Part shown: piece after piece, positions 17,256-23,251 of the stretch
How positions within the stretch are numbered: the stretch's first letter is position 1
How the letters are laid out: the number at the start of each line of letters is the position of its first letter
From: Deltaproteobacteria bacterium
GTDB taxonomy: Bacteria; Desulfobacterota; Desulfobacteria; Desulfobacterales; Desulfobacteraceae
DNA length: 41,358 nucleotides
Assembly: GCA_027858995.1 (NCBI GenBank)
Contig: JAQIBP010000048.1
Coordinates: 1-41,358 of the forward strand
Direction of reading: 5' to 3'
Notes under the pieces: model-generated
Told to the model about the DNA's origin: nothing
What the model saw: only the letters and a program-made list of their open reading frames with translations
The model's database searches: none
Position numbers and translations under genes: made by a program

Positions 17256-17441
17256 ATGAATGTAAAACAAATAAAAATTTTGAGAATTCAAAAAGGATGG
17301 AAGCAGATTGATTTGGCTAAAAAAACTCAAATCGATCAAGCTCAAATTTCACGGTTGGAAAACGGTCATGTGAAAAATTCAGAGCGATACAGCGATCGAA
17401 TTTTTAAGGCATTTGGATTACAGGAACCAGGTGAGAAATAA
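17256..17441 (+). CDS. XRE/Cro-type helix-turn-helix regulator
   Basis: 61 residues, nearly all one HTH domain: KILRIQKGWKQIDLAKKT then QIDQAQISRLENG. This is the classical Cro/C1 fold that binds operator DNA as a dimer. ATG 17256 is chosen over the in-frame 17208 because AGGAGG lies 5 bases before it and it starts the HTH directly. It is divergent from the gene at 16504-17100 and overlaps the next gene by 11 bases, so it heads the element's rightward operon and may control the switch. Confidence 0.85.
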   Translation: MNVKQIKILRIQKGWKQIDLAKKTQIDQAQISRLENGHVKNSERYSDRIFKAFGLQEPGEK

Positions 17442-17883
17442 AAACTCTCAAAAATATCCTGGTTATCTGACCTATCAATTATTTGTGTCGGATGCTTTTA
17501 GATATCTGAAGCCAGCAGCCAAAGATATTTTATTACTTCTATATTTTGAAATTAAGATATCGTCAGGCAAAAGCAGGTCAAAGAAATATACACCGATTGT
17601 CATCAACCGGCATGAAATCAAGCTACCTTATGCAGATATAAAAGAAGGGTCGAAAGTAAAGCCGATAAGGCCGGATGGATATTCAGATAAAACCATATGG
17701 ACATCTTTCAATCAATTACTTGCCCATGGATTTATAAAGGTCATTAAAATTGGCGGTGGTCATAAAGGTGAAGTCAGTGTCTATGAAATAAAAGAAGATT
17801 GGCGGGAATGGAAACCAGGCCAAATAATTCATAAACGGCAAAGAAGTAATAGGAAAATTGGATGGCAAAAGAAAGAAAGTTAA
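17431..17883 (+). CDS. Winged-helix replication-like protein
   Basis: About 150 residues starting at GTG 17431 (AGGA 5 bases upstream; TTG 17413 is an alternative). The pattern YLTYQLFVSDAFRYLKPAAKDILLLLYFE, split here as a helix pair and wing, then GYSDKTIWTSFNQLLAHGFIK and VSVYEIKEDWREW, looks like the winged-helix domain of small plasmid/phage replication initiators and related island proteins. The basic C-terminus (KRQRSNRK) could bind DNA. The iteron-like repeats start 10 bases after its stop, which supports an initiator role. No helicase or primase motif is present, so it would rely on host or helper replication proteins. The function is inferred. Confidence 0.6.
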   Translation: MRNKNSQKYPGYLTYQLFVSDAFRYLKPAAKDILLLLYFEIKISSGKSRSKKYTPIVINRHEIKLPYADIKEGSKVKPIRPDGYSDKTIWTSFNQLLAHGFIKVIKIGGGHKGEVSVYEIKEDWREWKPGQIIHKRQRSNRKIGWQKKES

Positions 17884-18044
17884 AAAAAATAAGCTGTACT
17901 GTAGGAAAGGAACACCACTGTACTGTAGGAAAGGAACACCCCTTAAAAAAGAGAGGTTCTTTTCCTGTAGGTAAACCAGTTTTGTTGAAATCATTAGGTT
18001 TTTTGACCTTGAGGTTCCTTACCTACACTACAGCGCTATTATAG
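17862..18044 (+). CDS. Possible 60-residue ORF over the iterons
   Basis: Overlaps the preceding gene by 22 bases and has AGGA at 17851-17854 before ATG 17862. Its sequence is dominated by translated DNA repeats (CTVGKEHH, CTVGKEHP, then PVGKP). It may be a real small protein, as when an origin lies inside a coding region, or simply an open frame over repeats; I favour the latter slightly. Confidence 0.3.
   Translation: MAKERKLKKISCTVGKEHHCTVGKEHPLKKRGSFPVGKPVLLKSLGFLTLRFLTYTTALL
17894..18033. repeat. Iteron-like repeats, candidate replication origin
   Basis: Two tandem copies of a 24-bp unit (17894-17917 and 17918-17941) are identical over 23 bp and begin CTGTACTGTAGG. A shorter degenerate copy is at 17964-17978. 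An inverted copy at 18013-18033 (GGTTCCTTACC then TACACTACAG) matches with about three differences. AT-rich DNA lies between them. Tandem and inverted binding sites beside a winged-helix gene are typical of origins or of autoregulatory sites. Confidence 0.6.
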
Positions 18045-18075
18045 TTAGACACTGAGTGTCAGGAAAGTGAAAAGA

Positions 18076-18147
18076 ATGAATAAAAAAGAGAAAAAAGGGC
18101 ATGTGGTCGATTTCACCCCAAAAATTCAGGAGAAAACATGTATTTAA
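18076..18147 (+). CDS. Possible 23-residue ORF
   Basis: ATG 18076 follows AGGAAAG at 18061. It encodes MNKKEKKGHVVDFTPKIQEK plus three residues and overlaps the next start by 10 bases. It could be a translationally coupled small protein or a leader. A palindrome GACACTGAGTGTC (18048-18060) lies just upstream. Confidence 0.3.
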   Translation: MNKKEKKGHVVDFTPKIQEKTCI

Positions 18148-18374
18148 AAACAGTAAACCAAACCAAGGATCTCACATTTTTAGAAGTGGGAAAACTCGTT
18201 AGACTTAAATTAAACACTGGTTCATGTCTTTGGGCTAAGGTTGATAGTGCCAGAGACAATGGAACATTTAGAGGGGTTGCAGTTGATACTTTTGATCCTG
18301 TGAATAAAGGAGACCTGGTAATATTTAACCATGATCATGTTTTTTCAATCAGGCCTGTGTTGTTTGGTGGCTAA
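18138..18374 (+). CDS. Small hypothetical protein
   Basis: 78 residues, no family recognised. Beta-rich pattern: VGKLVRLKLNTGSCLWAKVD, then GTFRGVAVD and KGDLVIFNHDHVFSI, reminiscent of a small SH3-like or OB barrel. CAGGAG precedes ATG 18138 by 5 bases. It is part of the rightward small-gene run of the element. Confidence 0.6.
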   Translation: MYLKTVNQTKDLTFLEVGKLVRLKLNTGSCLWAKVDSARDNGTFRGVAVDTFDPVNKGDLVIFNHDHVFSIRPVLFGG

Positions 18375-18458
18375 TAAAATGGTGTTAAGTATAATATTTG
18401 AGATAGTTTTCTGTGAAGTATTATGAATAAAATCAATAAGTTTGGAGGCTTTTAAAAA

Positions 18459-18674
18459 ATGGGTAGGCCAAAAAGATCACCGACATTACGGAAACCGGAA
18501 CACGTCCGGAGGTTTGCAGCCAAATTAATTGGACAGTGTCAACGAAAAGAGTTGTCAGCTGATAAATTGCGTGCCCTGGTCAGTGGATTAAGTTTAATTT
18601 TGAAAATAATTGAAGTTGCGGATCTGGAAAAAAGATTAATCAAGCTTGAGGAGAGTGCAACCCATGAAGATTGA
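18459..18674 (+). CDS. Small basic hypothetical protein
   Basis: 71 residues. A basic N-terminus (MGRPKRSPTLRKPEHVRRF) is followed by two helices with coiled-coil character (KIIEVADLEKRLIKLEE). The composition is typical of small nucleic-acid-binding phage proteins, but no family was recognised. GGAGG at 18443-18447 precedes the ATG. It overlaps the excisionase-like gene by 11 bases. Confidence 0.6.
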   Translation: MGRPKRSPTLRKPEHVRRFAAKLIGQCQRKELSADKLRALVSGLSLILKIIEVADLEKRLIKLEESATHED

Positions 18675-18852
18675 AAATAAATTATTGCTTAATGTTGAGG
18701 AGTCAGCGGGAGTTTTATCAATTGCGCCAAAAACATTAAGGAACCGTCTGGGGCCAAGAGCAAAAAACCCTTTCCCTGTGAAACCAAAGCGGATCGGGAG
18801 TAGAGTGTTGTTTTATTTCCAGGATTTAAAAGAGTACGTTGAGTCGCTCTAA
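18664..18852 (+). CDS. Excisionase/AlpA-like helix-turn-helix protein
   Basis: 62 residues with the MerR-like winged-helix pattern of excisionase-family proteins: LLNVEESAGVLSIAPKTLRN, then PFPVKPKRIGSRVLFYFQDL and KEYVESL. Such proteins bend DNA at att sites and direct excision, or, like AlpA of P4-type elements, activate the integrase. ATG 18664 is preferred over 18646 because GAGGAG (18649-18654) lies upstream and the domain begins here. It is the best candidate for the recombination directionality factor. Confidence 0.7.
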   Translation: MKIENKLLLNVEESAGVLSIAPKTLRNRLGPRAKNPFPVKPKRIGSRVLFYFQDLKEYVESL

Positions 18853-18970
18853 AATTTGGTGACCTGGCGTTGACCAAGGGCATGAAGAATACTGTTATTG
18901 TAGGCTCTATATAACTGCTACTACCTATAAGTGGTAATAGCTTAATTGAAAAAAACAAGGAGAATGACTT
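18853..18970. promoter_or_regulatory. Intergenic control region
   Basis: 118 bases holding a copy of the GCGTTGACCAA motif (18867-18877) and an imperfect inverted repeat, GCTACTACC with GGTAATAGC (about 18917-18939). The ribosome binding site AAGGAG for the next gene is at the end. Likely the start of the transcript for the protease/scaffold genes; no promoter can be assigned firmly. Confidence 0.35.
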
Positions 18971-19216
18971 ATGTTGTCAGGAGATGCGAAGAGATTGTAC
19001 GGAATGTTAAAAAAGAAAGGTGTTGAGGCTATCACAAAATTGAAACCAGAAGATAGGGACATGATTATCAATGGAAATAAGAGGCTTTTCCAGGTGGAGA
19101 GGCAAAGAGCCAATCCCATGAATGATTATGTCATTGAAACCGCAATGGTCATTGATCGGTCTATTTTAACAGACCAATTCATTTATGACACTTTAAAAGA
19201 GCATGGAGTAATTTAA
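18971..19216 (+). CDS. Small hypothetical phage-like protein
   Basis: 81 residues, mostly helical: SGDAKRLYGMLKKKGVEAI, KLKPEDRDMIINGNKR, then NDYVIETAMVIDRSILTDQ. No family recognised. AAGGAG precedes the ATG. It ends 2 bases before the protease-like gene and is probably cotranslated with it. Confidence 0.6.
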   Translation: MLSGDAKRLYGMLKKKGVEAITKLKPEDRDMIINGNKRLFQVERQRANPMNDYVIETAMVIDRSILTDQFIYDTLKEHGVI

Positions 19217-19218
19217 AA

Positions 19219-20109
19219 ATGGAAATTCAAATCTTAGAAATAGGATCAAGATTAAACCTTGATGACCTGGAAGAGATCGCCGGTAATTTTCGGCGTACAA
19301 AAGGAGAGATTAAGCCACCGTTGAGACTTGGAAAAAAAGTTTCTACCGGAGATCCGGCGATGGGCTGGATCTCAAATTTGAAAGTAGCAGGTGGAAAACT
19401 TTGGGCGACTGTTTCAGACTTGCCGGGAAAAATAAGAACAGCTGTTGGCACAAAGCAATATAAATCCATTATTGCAGAGGTAATGTCTGATTACAGGTTG
19501 CATGGGCTTAACATTGGAAAGGTTTTATCATCTGTTGCATTACTTGGTACTGGCCTTAAAACCAAAAGCCTGGAAAGTTTAGCAAATTACATTGCAGTAA
19601 ATGAAGTTGGAAGCTTTTCAAAGGTTCTTTGTTTTGAGCAGCAGGGTCCGGGAATTGCAGAACGGATTGAAGCAGCTGGAAATCTTTTAGAAAAAGAGAC
19701 AAAAAAAACTAAGATACTATTAACTGAGCAAAACAGCCTCATAAAAGAGAGTATTGAGCTCAATTTAAATCAAGGAGTTAGAACAATGCCAGAATTAAAA
19801 ACTTTTACAAACAAGACAGAAGCGGAAGACGATCTGTATCGTAGGGCTGAAAAATTGGCCTTTAAAACTGATAAATCCTTTGATGAGTGTTATAAGCACT
19901 TATTGACTGATTCAAGCGATCCTGCAGTAATTAAACTTACTGACAATCGGGAAACTGTTTTGACAGATATGGAAGCCGCAGGAGAGCAGCTGGACAGGGC
20001 AGCACAGAGATATATGCTCCATAACGACGTCTCTTATACAAAAGCTCTTTCCTTTGCCATGGAAGAAAATCCGAACCTGGCAAAAATTTATACTGGTTTA
20101 GACAGATGA
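19219..20109 (+). CDS. Mu gpI-like capsid protease/scaffold protein
   Basis: 296 residues. The first ~135 match the pattern of Mu-like gpI capsid maturation proteases: NLDDLEEIAGNFRR, PPLRLGKKVSTGDPAMGWI, NLKVAGGKLWATVSDLP, and SSVALLGTGLKTKSLESL. The rest is helical and charged, like a scaffold. In relatives I remember, the segment corresponding to YKSIIAEV reads with Ser before Ala-Glu; here that place is Ile, so proteolysis may be lost. A second start lies inside at ATG 19786. In a prophage this gene would be followed by capsid genes; here only one tiny ORF follows. The lone capsid-assembly gene suggests interference with, or redirection of, a helper phage's capsid. Confidence 0.65.
   Translation: MEIQILEIGSRLNLDDLEEIAGNFRRTKGEIKPPLRLGKKVSTGDPAMGWISNLKVAGGKLWATVSDLPGKIRTAVGTKQYKSIIAEVMSDYRLHGLNIGKVLSSVALLGTGLKTKSLESLANYIAVNEVGSFSKVLCFEQQGPGIAERIEAAGNLLEKETKKTKILLTEQNSLIKESIELNLNQGVRTMPELKTFTNKTEAEDDLYRRAEKLAFKTDKSFDECYKHLLTDSSDPAVIKLTDNRETVLTDMEAAGEQLDRAAQRYMLHNDVSYTKALSFAMEENPNLAKIYTGLDR
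19786..20109 (+). CDS. Nested in-frame scaffold-like protein (internal start)
   Basis: Within the protease-like gene, AAGGAG at 19772-19777 is followed 8 bases later by ATG 19786 (residue 190), which would yield a 107-residue helical, charged protein beginning MPELKTFTNKTEAED. Mu makes its scaffold Z, and lambda its Nu3, from just such internal in-frame starts in the protease gene. The good ribosome binding site is seen directly; expression is inferred. Confidence 0.55.
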   Translation: MPELKTFTNKTEAEDDLYRRAEKLAFKTDKSFDECYKHLLTDSSDPAVIKLTDNRETVLTDMEAAGEQLDRAAQRYMLHNDVSYTKALSFAMEENPNLAKIYTGLDR

Positions 20110-20297
20110 CTCTTAAATCAAGATTGAAATTGCTTGAACTAAAAAGCAAGCCGGTTGATTTGGAGCCGTTCACTAAACCCTGGTATCAGGCAGTGAAACG
20201 TGGTGATATCCAGGTTCGCTTTAATGTTTCAGTCACCGACAAACCACCCATAGGAGCTGTTAAACTTGCAGCAGGAGTTTATGCATGTCAAAGTTAA
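20106..20297 (+). CDS. Small hypothetical protein
   Basis: 63 residues, starting in an ATGA overlap with the protease/scaffold stop, so probably translationally coupled. Helical start (TLKSRLKLLELKSK), then WYQAVKRGDIQVRFNVS. No family recognised. It is the last small gene before the terminator at 20386-20410. Confidence 0.55.
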   Translation: MTLKSRLKLLELKSKPVDLEPFTKPWYQAVKRGDIQVRFNVSVTDKPPIGAVKLAAGVYACQS

Positions 20298-20385
20298 TGT
20301 TTGACAGGGATTTGGATAGCATGTATTCTGTATTTAGCTTAGAAATATCTAAGTTTCGGTTTGGAAGCCGAAATAACCAAGGCGG

Positions 20386-20410
20386 AAACGCCATCATAGG
20401 CGTTTTTTTT
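20386..20410 (+). terminator. Rho-independent terminator
   Basis: Stem AAACGCC/GGCGTTT (20386-20392 with 20399-20405), 6-base loop, followed by a run of Ts. It closes the protease/scaffold transcript. Confidence 0.8.
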
Positions 20411-20425
20411 ATTCTGCTTGTATTT

Positions 20426-20505
20426 GGGCAGATAAAACGTGGAGACTTAAAGTCTGCCGGTTCCCTTGGTATCCGGTCTTCCAACCCGTTTTATCTGCCC
20501 TTTTT
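20426..20505 (+). ncRNA. Structured RNA candidate (closed by a 14-bp stem, ending in a T run)
   Basis: GGGCAGATAAAACG (20426-20439) is perfectly complementary to 20487-20500, and TTTTT follows. The enclosed 47 bases hold a palindrome AGACTTAAAGTCT (20443-20455) and a CCGG-bounded hairpin (20457-20476). It could be a small RNA with its own terminator, a leader of the integrase gene, or just an elaborate terminator. It is not a standard tRNA: there is no T arm in the right place. Confidence 0.45.
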
Positions 20506-20551
20506 GTTTGGAAGCAATAGGGTGGACAACATAAAACCGAGGAGGTAAAGC

Positions 20552-21715
20552 ATGGGAGTTTTAGCAGAGTGTCCAAATTGTCACAGGAAGCAGTCAACCA
20601 GGAATAAAGTCTGCACATGCAATTTAAACCTAGACAAATCTAAACAGAGTAAAAAGGTGAGGTATTGGATTTCCTACAGAATTAACGGCAAACAGAAGCG
20701 TGAATCAATCGGCTTTAAGATTTCAGTGGCAAAGGATGCAGACGCCAAGAGAAAGGTTCAAAAAAGAGAAAACCGGATATTTGATATCAAGTTGGATTCT
20801 AAAATGACCTTTAATGAACTGACAAGCTGGTATCTTAAACTGGCAAAAGTCCAGGCACTTGCAAGTTATCCTATTATAAAAATTCGCTTGTCAAAATTCA
20901 ACCAGGTGTTTGGTAATTGGATTATATCTAATGTCAAACTTGCAGACTTGGAGAATTACCAGGCGATGCGCTTACAAGAGGGCTATGCTTGTAACACTGT
21001 GGATCATGATATAAAGAAAACACAAACCATGGTCATAAAAGCTTTTGATAATGATATGGTGAGTGGTGATATTCTTAAAGTGTTTAAGCGCTGTAAGCAG
21101 ACTTTAAAGAAAGGTTCAGATGTCCGGGATCGGATATTGACCATTGATGAATTTGAAAGCATTAAAAATAACCTGTTAGAACATTTTAAGCCTATTTTCG
21201 CCACTGCTTATTATACAGGGATGCGAAAGTCTGAAATCTTTGGTTTGACCTGGGATAAACTCAACCTGAAAAGTCGTGTGATCAAGTTAGAGGCTTGTGA
21301 TACCAAGAACGGAGAACCTCGCTCTATTCCTATCTGTGATAAGCTGTATGAGGTTCTAAATAAGATCCCTGTGGCCTTGCATGGTGGTCATGTGTTTCTT
21401 AAAGATGGGATACCACTTAAAGGTATCCTCTGCAATCTGATAAAAGCCTGTGAAAAAGCTGGTGTCATTTATGGCCGATATGAGAAGGGTGGATTTGTTT
21501 TCCATGATCTGAGGCATACCTTTGTAACGAACATGCGAAAATCAGGTGTTTCAGAGAGTGTTATTATGGATATAGTAGGTCATAGCACCCGTTCAATGTT
21601 TGATAGATATAACAAAATTGACTCCGAAGATACTAAGGCAGCTATTGATATTTTTGGTAAATATCTTGATAACAGCGTTGACCAAAGCGTTGACCAAGTA
21701 AAAGTAAACGGCTAA
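20552..21715 (+). CDS. Tyrosine-type site-specific integrase
   Basis: 387 residues. An N-terminal zinc-ribbon-like cluster (C7, C10, C21, C23) and a basic DNA-binding region (KQKRESIGFKIS) are followed by a SAM-like core-binding domain (about 90-190) and the catalytic domain. Catalytic residues visible: R225 in TGMRKSE, H318 and R321 in HDLRHTF, H344 in GHSTRS, and nucleophile Y353 in DRYNKI. It catalyses integration and excision between the 16-bp att repeats; its stop lies 84 bases from the right repeat. The C-terminus encodes the duplicated SVDQSVDQ over a tandem DNA repeat. GAGGAGG at 20539 onward gives a strong ribosome binding site. Confidence 0.93.
   Translation: MGVLAECPNCHRKQSTRNKVCTCNLNLDKSKQSKKVRYWISYRINGKQKRESIGFKISVAKDADAKRKVQKRENRIFDIKLDSKMTFNELTSWYLKLAKVQALASYPIIKIRLSKFNQVFGNWIISNVKLADLENYQAMRLQEGYACNTVDHDIKKTQTMVIKAFDNDMVSGDILKVFKRCKQTLKKGSDVRDRILTIDEFESIKNNLLEHFKPIFATAYYTGMRKSEIFGLTWDKLNLKSRVIKLEACDTKNGEPRSIPICDKLYEVLNKIPVALHGGHVFLKDGIPLKGILCNLIKACEKAGVIYGRYEKGGFVFHDLRHTFVTNMRKSGVSESVIMDIVGHSTRSMFDRYNKIDSEDTKAAIDIFGKYLDNSVDQSVDQVKVNG
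21674..21697 (+). repeat. Tandem 12-bp repeat near the right end (possible integrase arm sites)
   Basis: Two perfect adjacent copies of AGCGTTGACCAA (21674-21685, 21686-21697) inside the end of the integrase gene. They share GTTGACC with the tandem repeat near the left end. Confidence 0.5.
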
Positions 21716-21785
21716 AAGGCAAACCACTATATTATGATAAACCCTTTAATATATAAGCAATTTTGGCGGTTTGTTTTTAGCCGTT
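21707..21785. terminator. Long-loop inverted repeat between integrase and nfnB
   Basis: A perfect 11-bp stem AACGGCTAAAA (21707-21717) with TTTTAGCCGTT (21775-21785) and an inner AAACC/GGTTT. It overlaps the integrase stop and lies 14 bases past the nfnB stop on the other strand. It probably ends both convergent transcripts, replacing the nfnAB terminator left behind at 15025-15049. Confidence 0.5.
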
Positions 21786-21798
21786 ACAATTCTTCTAA

Positions 21799-23199
21799 TT
21801 ACCATCCAAGGGTAAGATAGTCATGCATGGAAGTGGCAGCATCTCTTCCTGCTCCCATGGCAAGAATGACTGTCGCAGCTCCTGTAACAATATCGCCTCC
21901 TGCCCACACACCTTTTTTGGATGTCTTTCCATTTGCAGGGTCAGCAGTAATATTGCCCCACCTGTTCAACTCCAGTCCAGGTGTTGAACTTGTAAGCAGG
22001 GGATTTGCATTGGATCCTACAGAGACTACTACAAGATCGCAGTCAAAATCAAATTCAGAGCCTTCAATGGGAACAGGTCTTCTTCTGCCTGAATCATCAG
22101 GTTCACCCAACTCCATTTTAAGACATTCCATTCCTGTCACTCTGCCGTTTTCATCTCCATAAAATTTTGTAGGGTTGGTCAGAAGAACAAATTCAATTTT
22201 TTCTTCTTCAGCATGGTGCAGCTCTTCATCCCTTGCAGGCATCTCTTCTCTGGATCTTCTGTAAACAACCTTTACAGATTCAGCTCCAAGCCGCATGGCT
22301 GTTCTGGCTGAATCCATGGCAACATTTCCAGCGCCCAGGACAACAACATTTTTGCCCCTTGCAATTGGAGTGTCATATTCAGGAAAAAGATAGCCCTTCA
22401 TCAGGTTTGTACGGGTTAAATATTCATTTGCTGAATATATACCGATAAAATTTTCACCCTCAATATTCATAAATCTTGGCAGACCTGCGCCAACTCCAAT
22501 ATATGCGGCATCATAGCCCTCTTCAAAGAGTTCATCAATGGTGACAGAAGCACCGACCACGGTATTACACTCAATGTTTGCTCCCATTTTTTCAAGGGAT
22601 GCAATTTCTGAAGCTACAATCGCTTTTGGGAGACGAAATTCCGGGATTCCATAGACCAATACTCCGCCTGGTTTGTGAAAAGCTTCAAATATTGTGACAT
22701 CATGACCCTTAAGCAGAAGATCTCCTGCAACAGTAATGGCTGATGGTCCTGATCCGATAATAGCAACTTTTTTTCCTGTTTTCTCTGCAACTTCTGGAAC
22801 TTCTCCGGAACCATTCTCTCTCTCCCAGTCAGCAGCAAATTTTTCAAGATAACCTATTGCAACCGGGTCTCCTTTTTTGCCCAAAATACATACACCTTCA
22901 CACTGGTCTTCCTGGGGACAGACACGCCCGCACACAGCAGGAAGCGCATTTGTCTCCCACAGTTTTTTTGCAGCACCTGAAAAATCTTTTTCAGCAATTA
23001 ATTTTATAAATTCAGGTATTTTAACGGAAACCGGACATCCATCTACACATAAAGGTTTTTTGCACTGAAGACATCGTGAAGCTTCAACCATGGCCATCTC
23101 TTCTGTGAGCCCAAGCGGGACCTCATCAAAATTTCTTCTTCTTGCATCAGGGTCTTGTTCAGGCATTTTTGCCCGGGGTGTTTTTATTTTTTTAGACAT
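21799..23199 (-). CDS. nfnB: NADH-dependent reduced ferredoxin:NADP+ oxidoreductase subunit B
   Basis: 466 residues, homologous to the glutamate synthase small subunit. The N-terminal Fe-S region has CLQCKKPLCVDGCP and CGRVCPQEDQCEGVC. FAD-binding IIGSGPSAITVAG and NADPH-binding VVVLGAGNVAMDSARTA follow. Beside nfnA this identifies NfnB, which carries the bifurcating FAD and two [4Fe-4S] clusters and couples NADPH to reduced ferredoxin and NADH. It is cytoplasmic. The last codons (LTLGW) and stop lie in the right att repeat, so the C-terminus survives integration. A lone GltD-like role is less likely because no large glutamate synthase subunit is present. Confidence 0.9.
   Translation of the reverse strand: MSKKIKTPRAKMPEQDPDARRRNFDEVPLGLTEEMAMVEASRCLQCKKPLCVDGCPVSVKIPEFIKLIAEKDFSGAAKKLWETNALPAVCGRVCPQEDQCEGVCILGKKGDPVAIGYLEKFAADWERENGSGEVPEVAEKTGKKVAIIGSGPSAITVAGDLLLKGHDVTIFEAFHKPGGVLVYGIPEFRLPKAIVASEIASLEKMGANIECNTVVGASVTIDELFEEGYDAAYIGVGAGLPRFMNIEGENFIGIYSANEYLTRTNLMKGYLFPEYDTPIARGKNVVVLGAGNVAMDSARTAMRLGAESVKVVYRRSREEMPARDEELHHAEEEKIEFVLLTNPTKFYGDENGRVTGMECLKMELGEPDDSGRRRPVPIEGSEFDFDCDLVVVSVGSNANPLLTSSTPGLELNRWGNITADPANGKTSKKGVWAGGDIVTGAATVILAMGAGRDAATSMHDYLTLGW
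21800..21815. repeat. Attachment repeat, right end (attR)
   Basis: Identical 16 bp to 15075-15090. It covers the last four codons of nfnB and two bases of its stop; the stop becomes TAA because of the neighbouring element base, whereas the left copy would give TAG. Confidence 0.85.
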
Positions 23200-23251
23200 T
23201 TATCTCCTCCATAACTCACAATTCATTACGTGTTTTACCAGGTTAATTTTA

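Larger units (their letters stand above)
15075..21815. mobile_element. Integrated satellite-like element in the 3' end of nfnB
   Basis: The 16-bp direct repeats bound about 6.73 kb, with a tyrosine integrase next to the right copy. Contents from left: a secreted protein, a zinc-ribbon protein, an unknown minus-strand gene divergent from an XRE regulator, a winged-helix protein with iteron-like repeats, small phage-like genes including an excisionase-like HTH, a Mu gpI-like protease/scaffold gene, a structured-RNA candidate and the integrase. No terminase, portal, major capsid, tail or conjugation gene is present. That pattern fits a phage satellite or a heavily reduced prophage better than an integrative conjugative element. 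The right junction rebuilds the nfnB C-terminus and stop, so the host gene stays intact. Confidence 0.85.

Noticed and set aside
17894-18033. CRISPR array
   Set aside because: The copies are adjacent without spacers, one is inverted, and no cas genes are present.
20426-20500. tRNA-like fold (CTTAAAG loop resembling a Leu anticodon loop)
   Set aside because: The closing stem is 14 bp, there is no D arm or T arm at the right places, and no CCA or TTCRA motif.
20285-20548. 87-codon open frame before the integrase
   Set aside because: It runs through the terminator at 20386-20410 and the structured repeat 20426-20500, has no family pattern and no good ribosome binding site.
21799-23199. Glutamate synthase small subunit (gltD)
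   Set aside because: There is no large subunit nearby, and the adjacent ferredoxin-NADP reductase-like gene makes the NfnAB pair.
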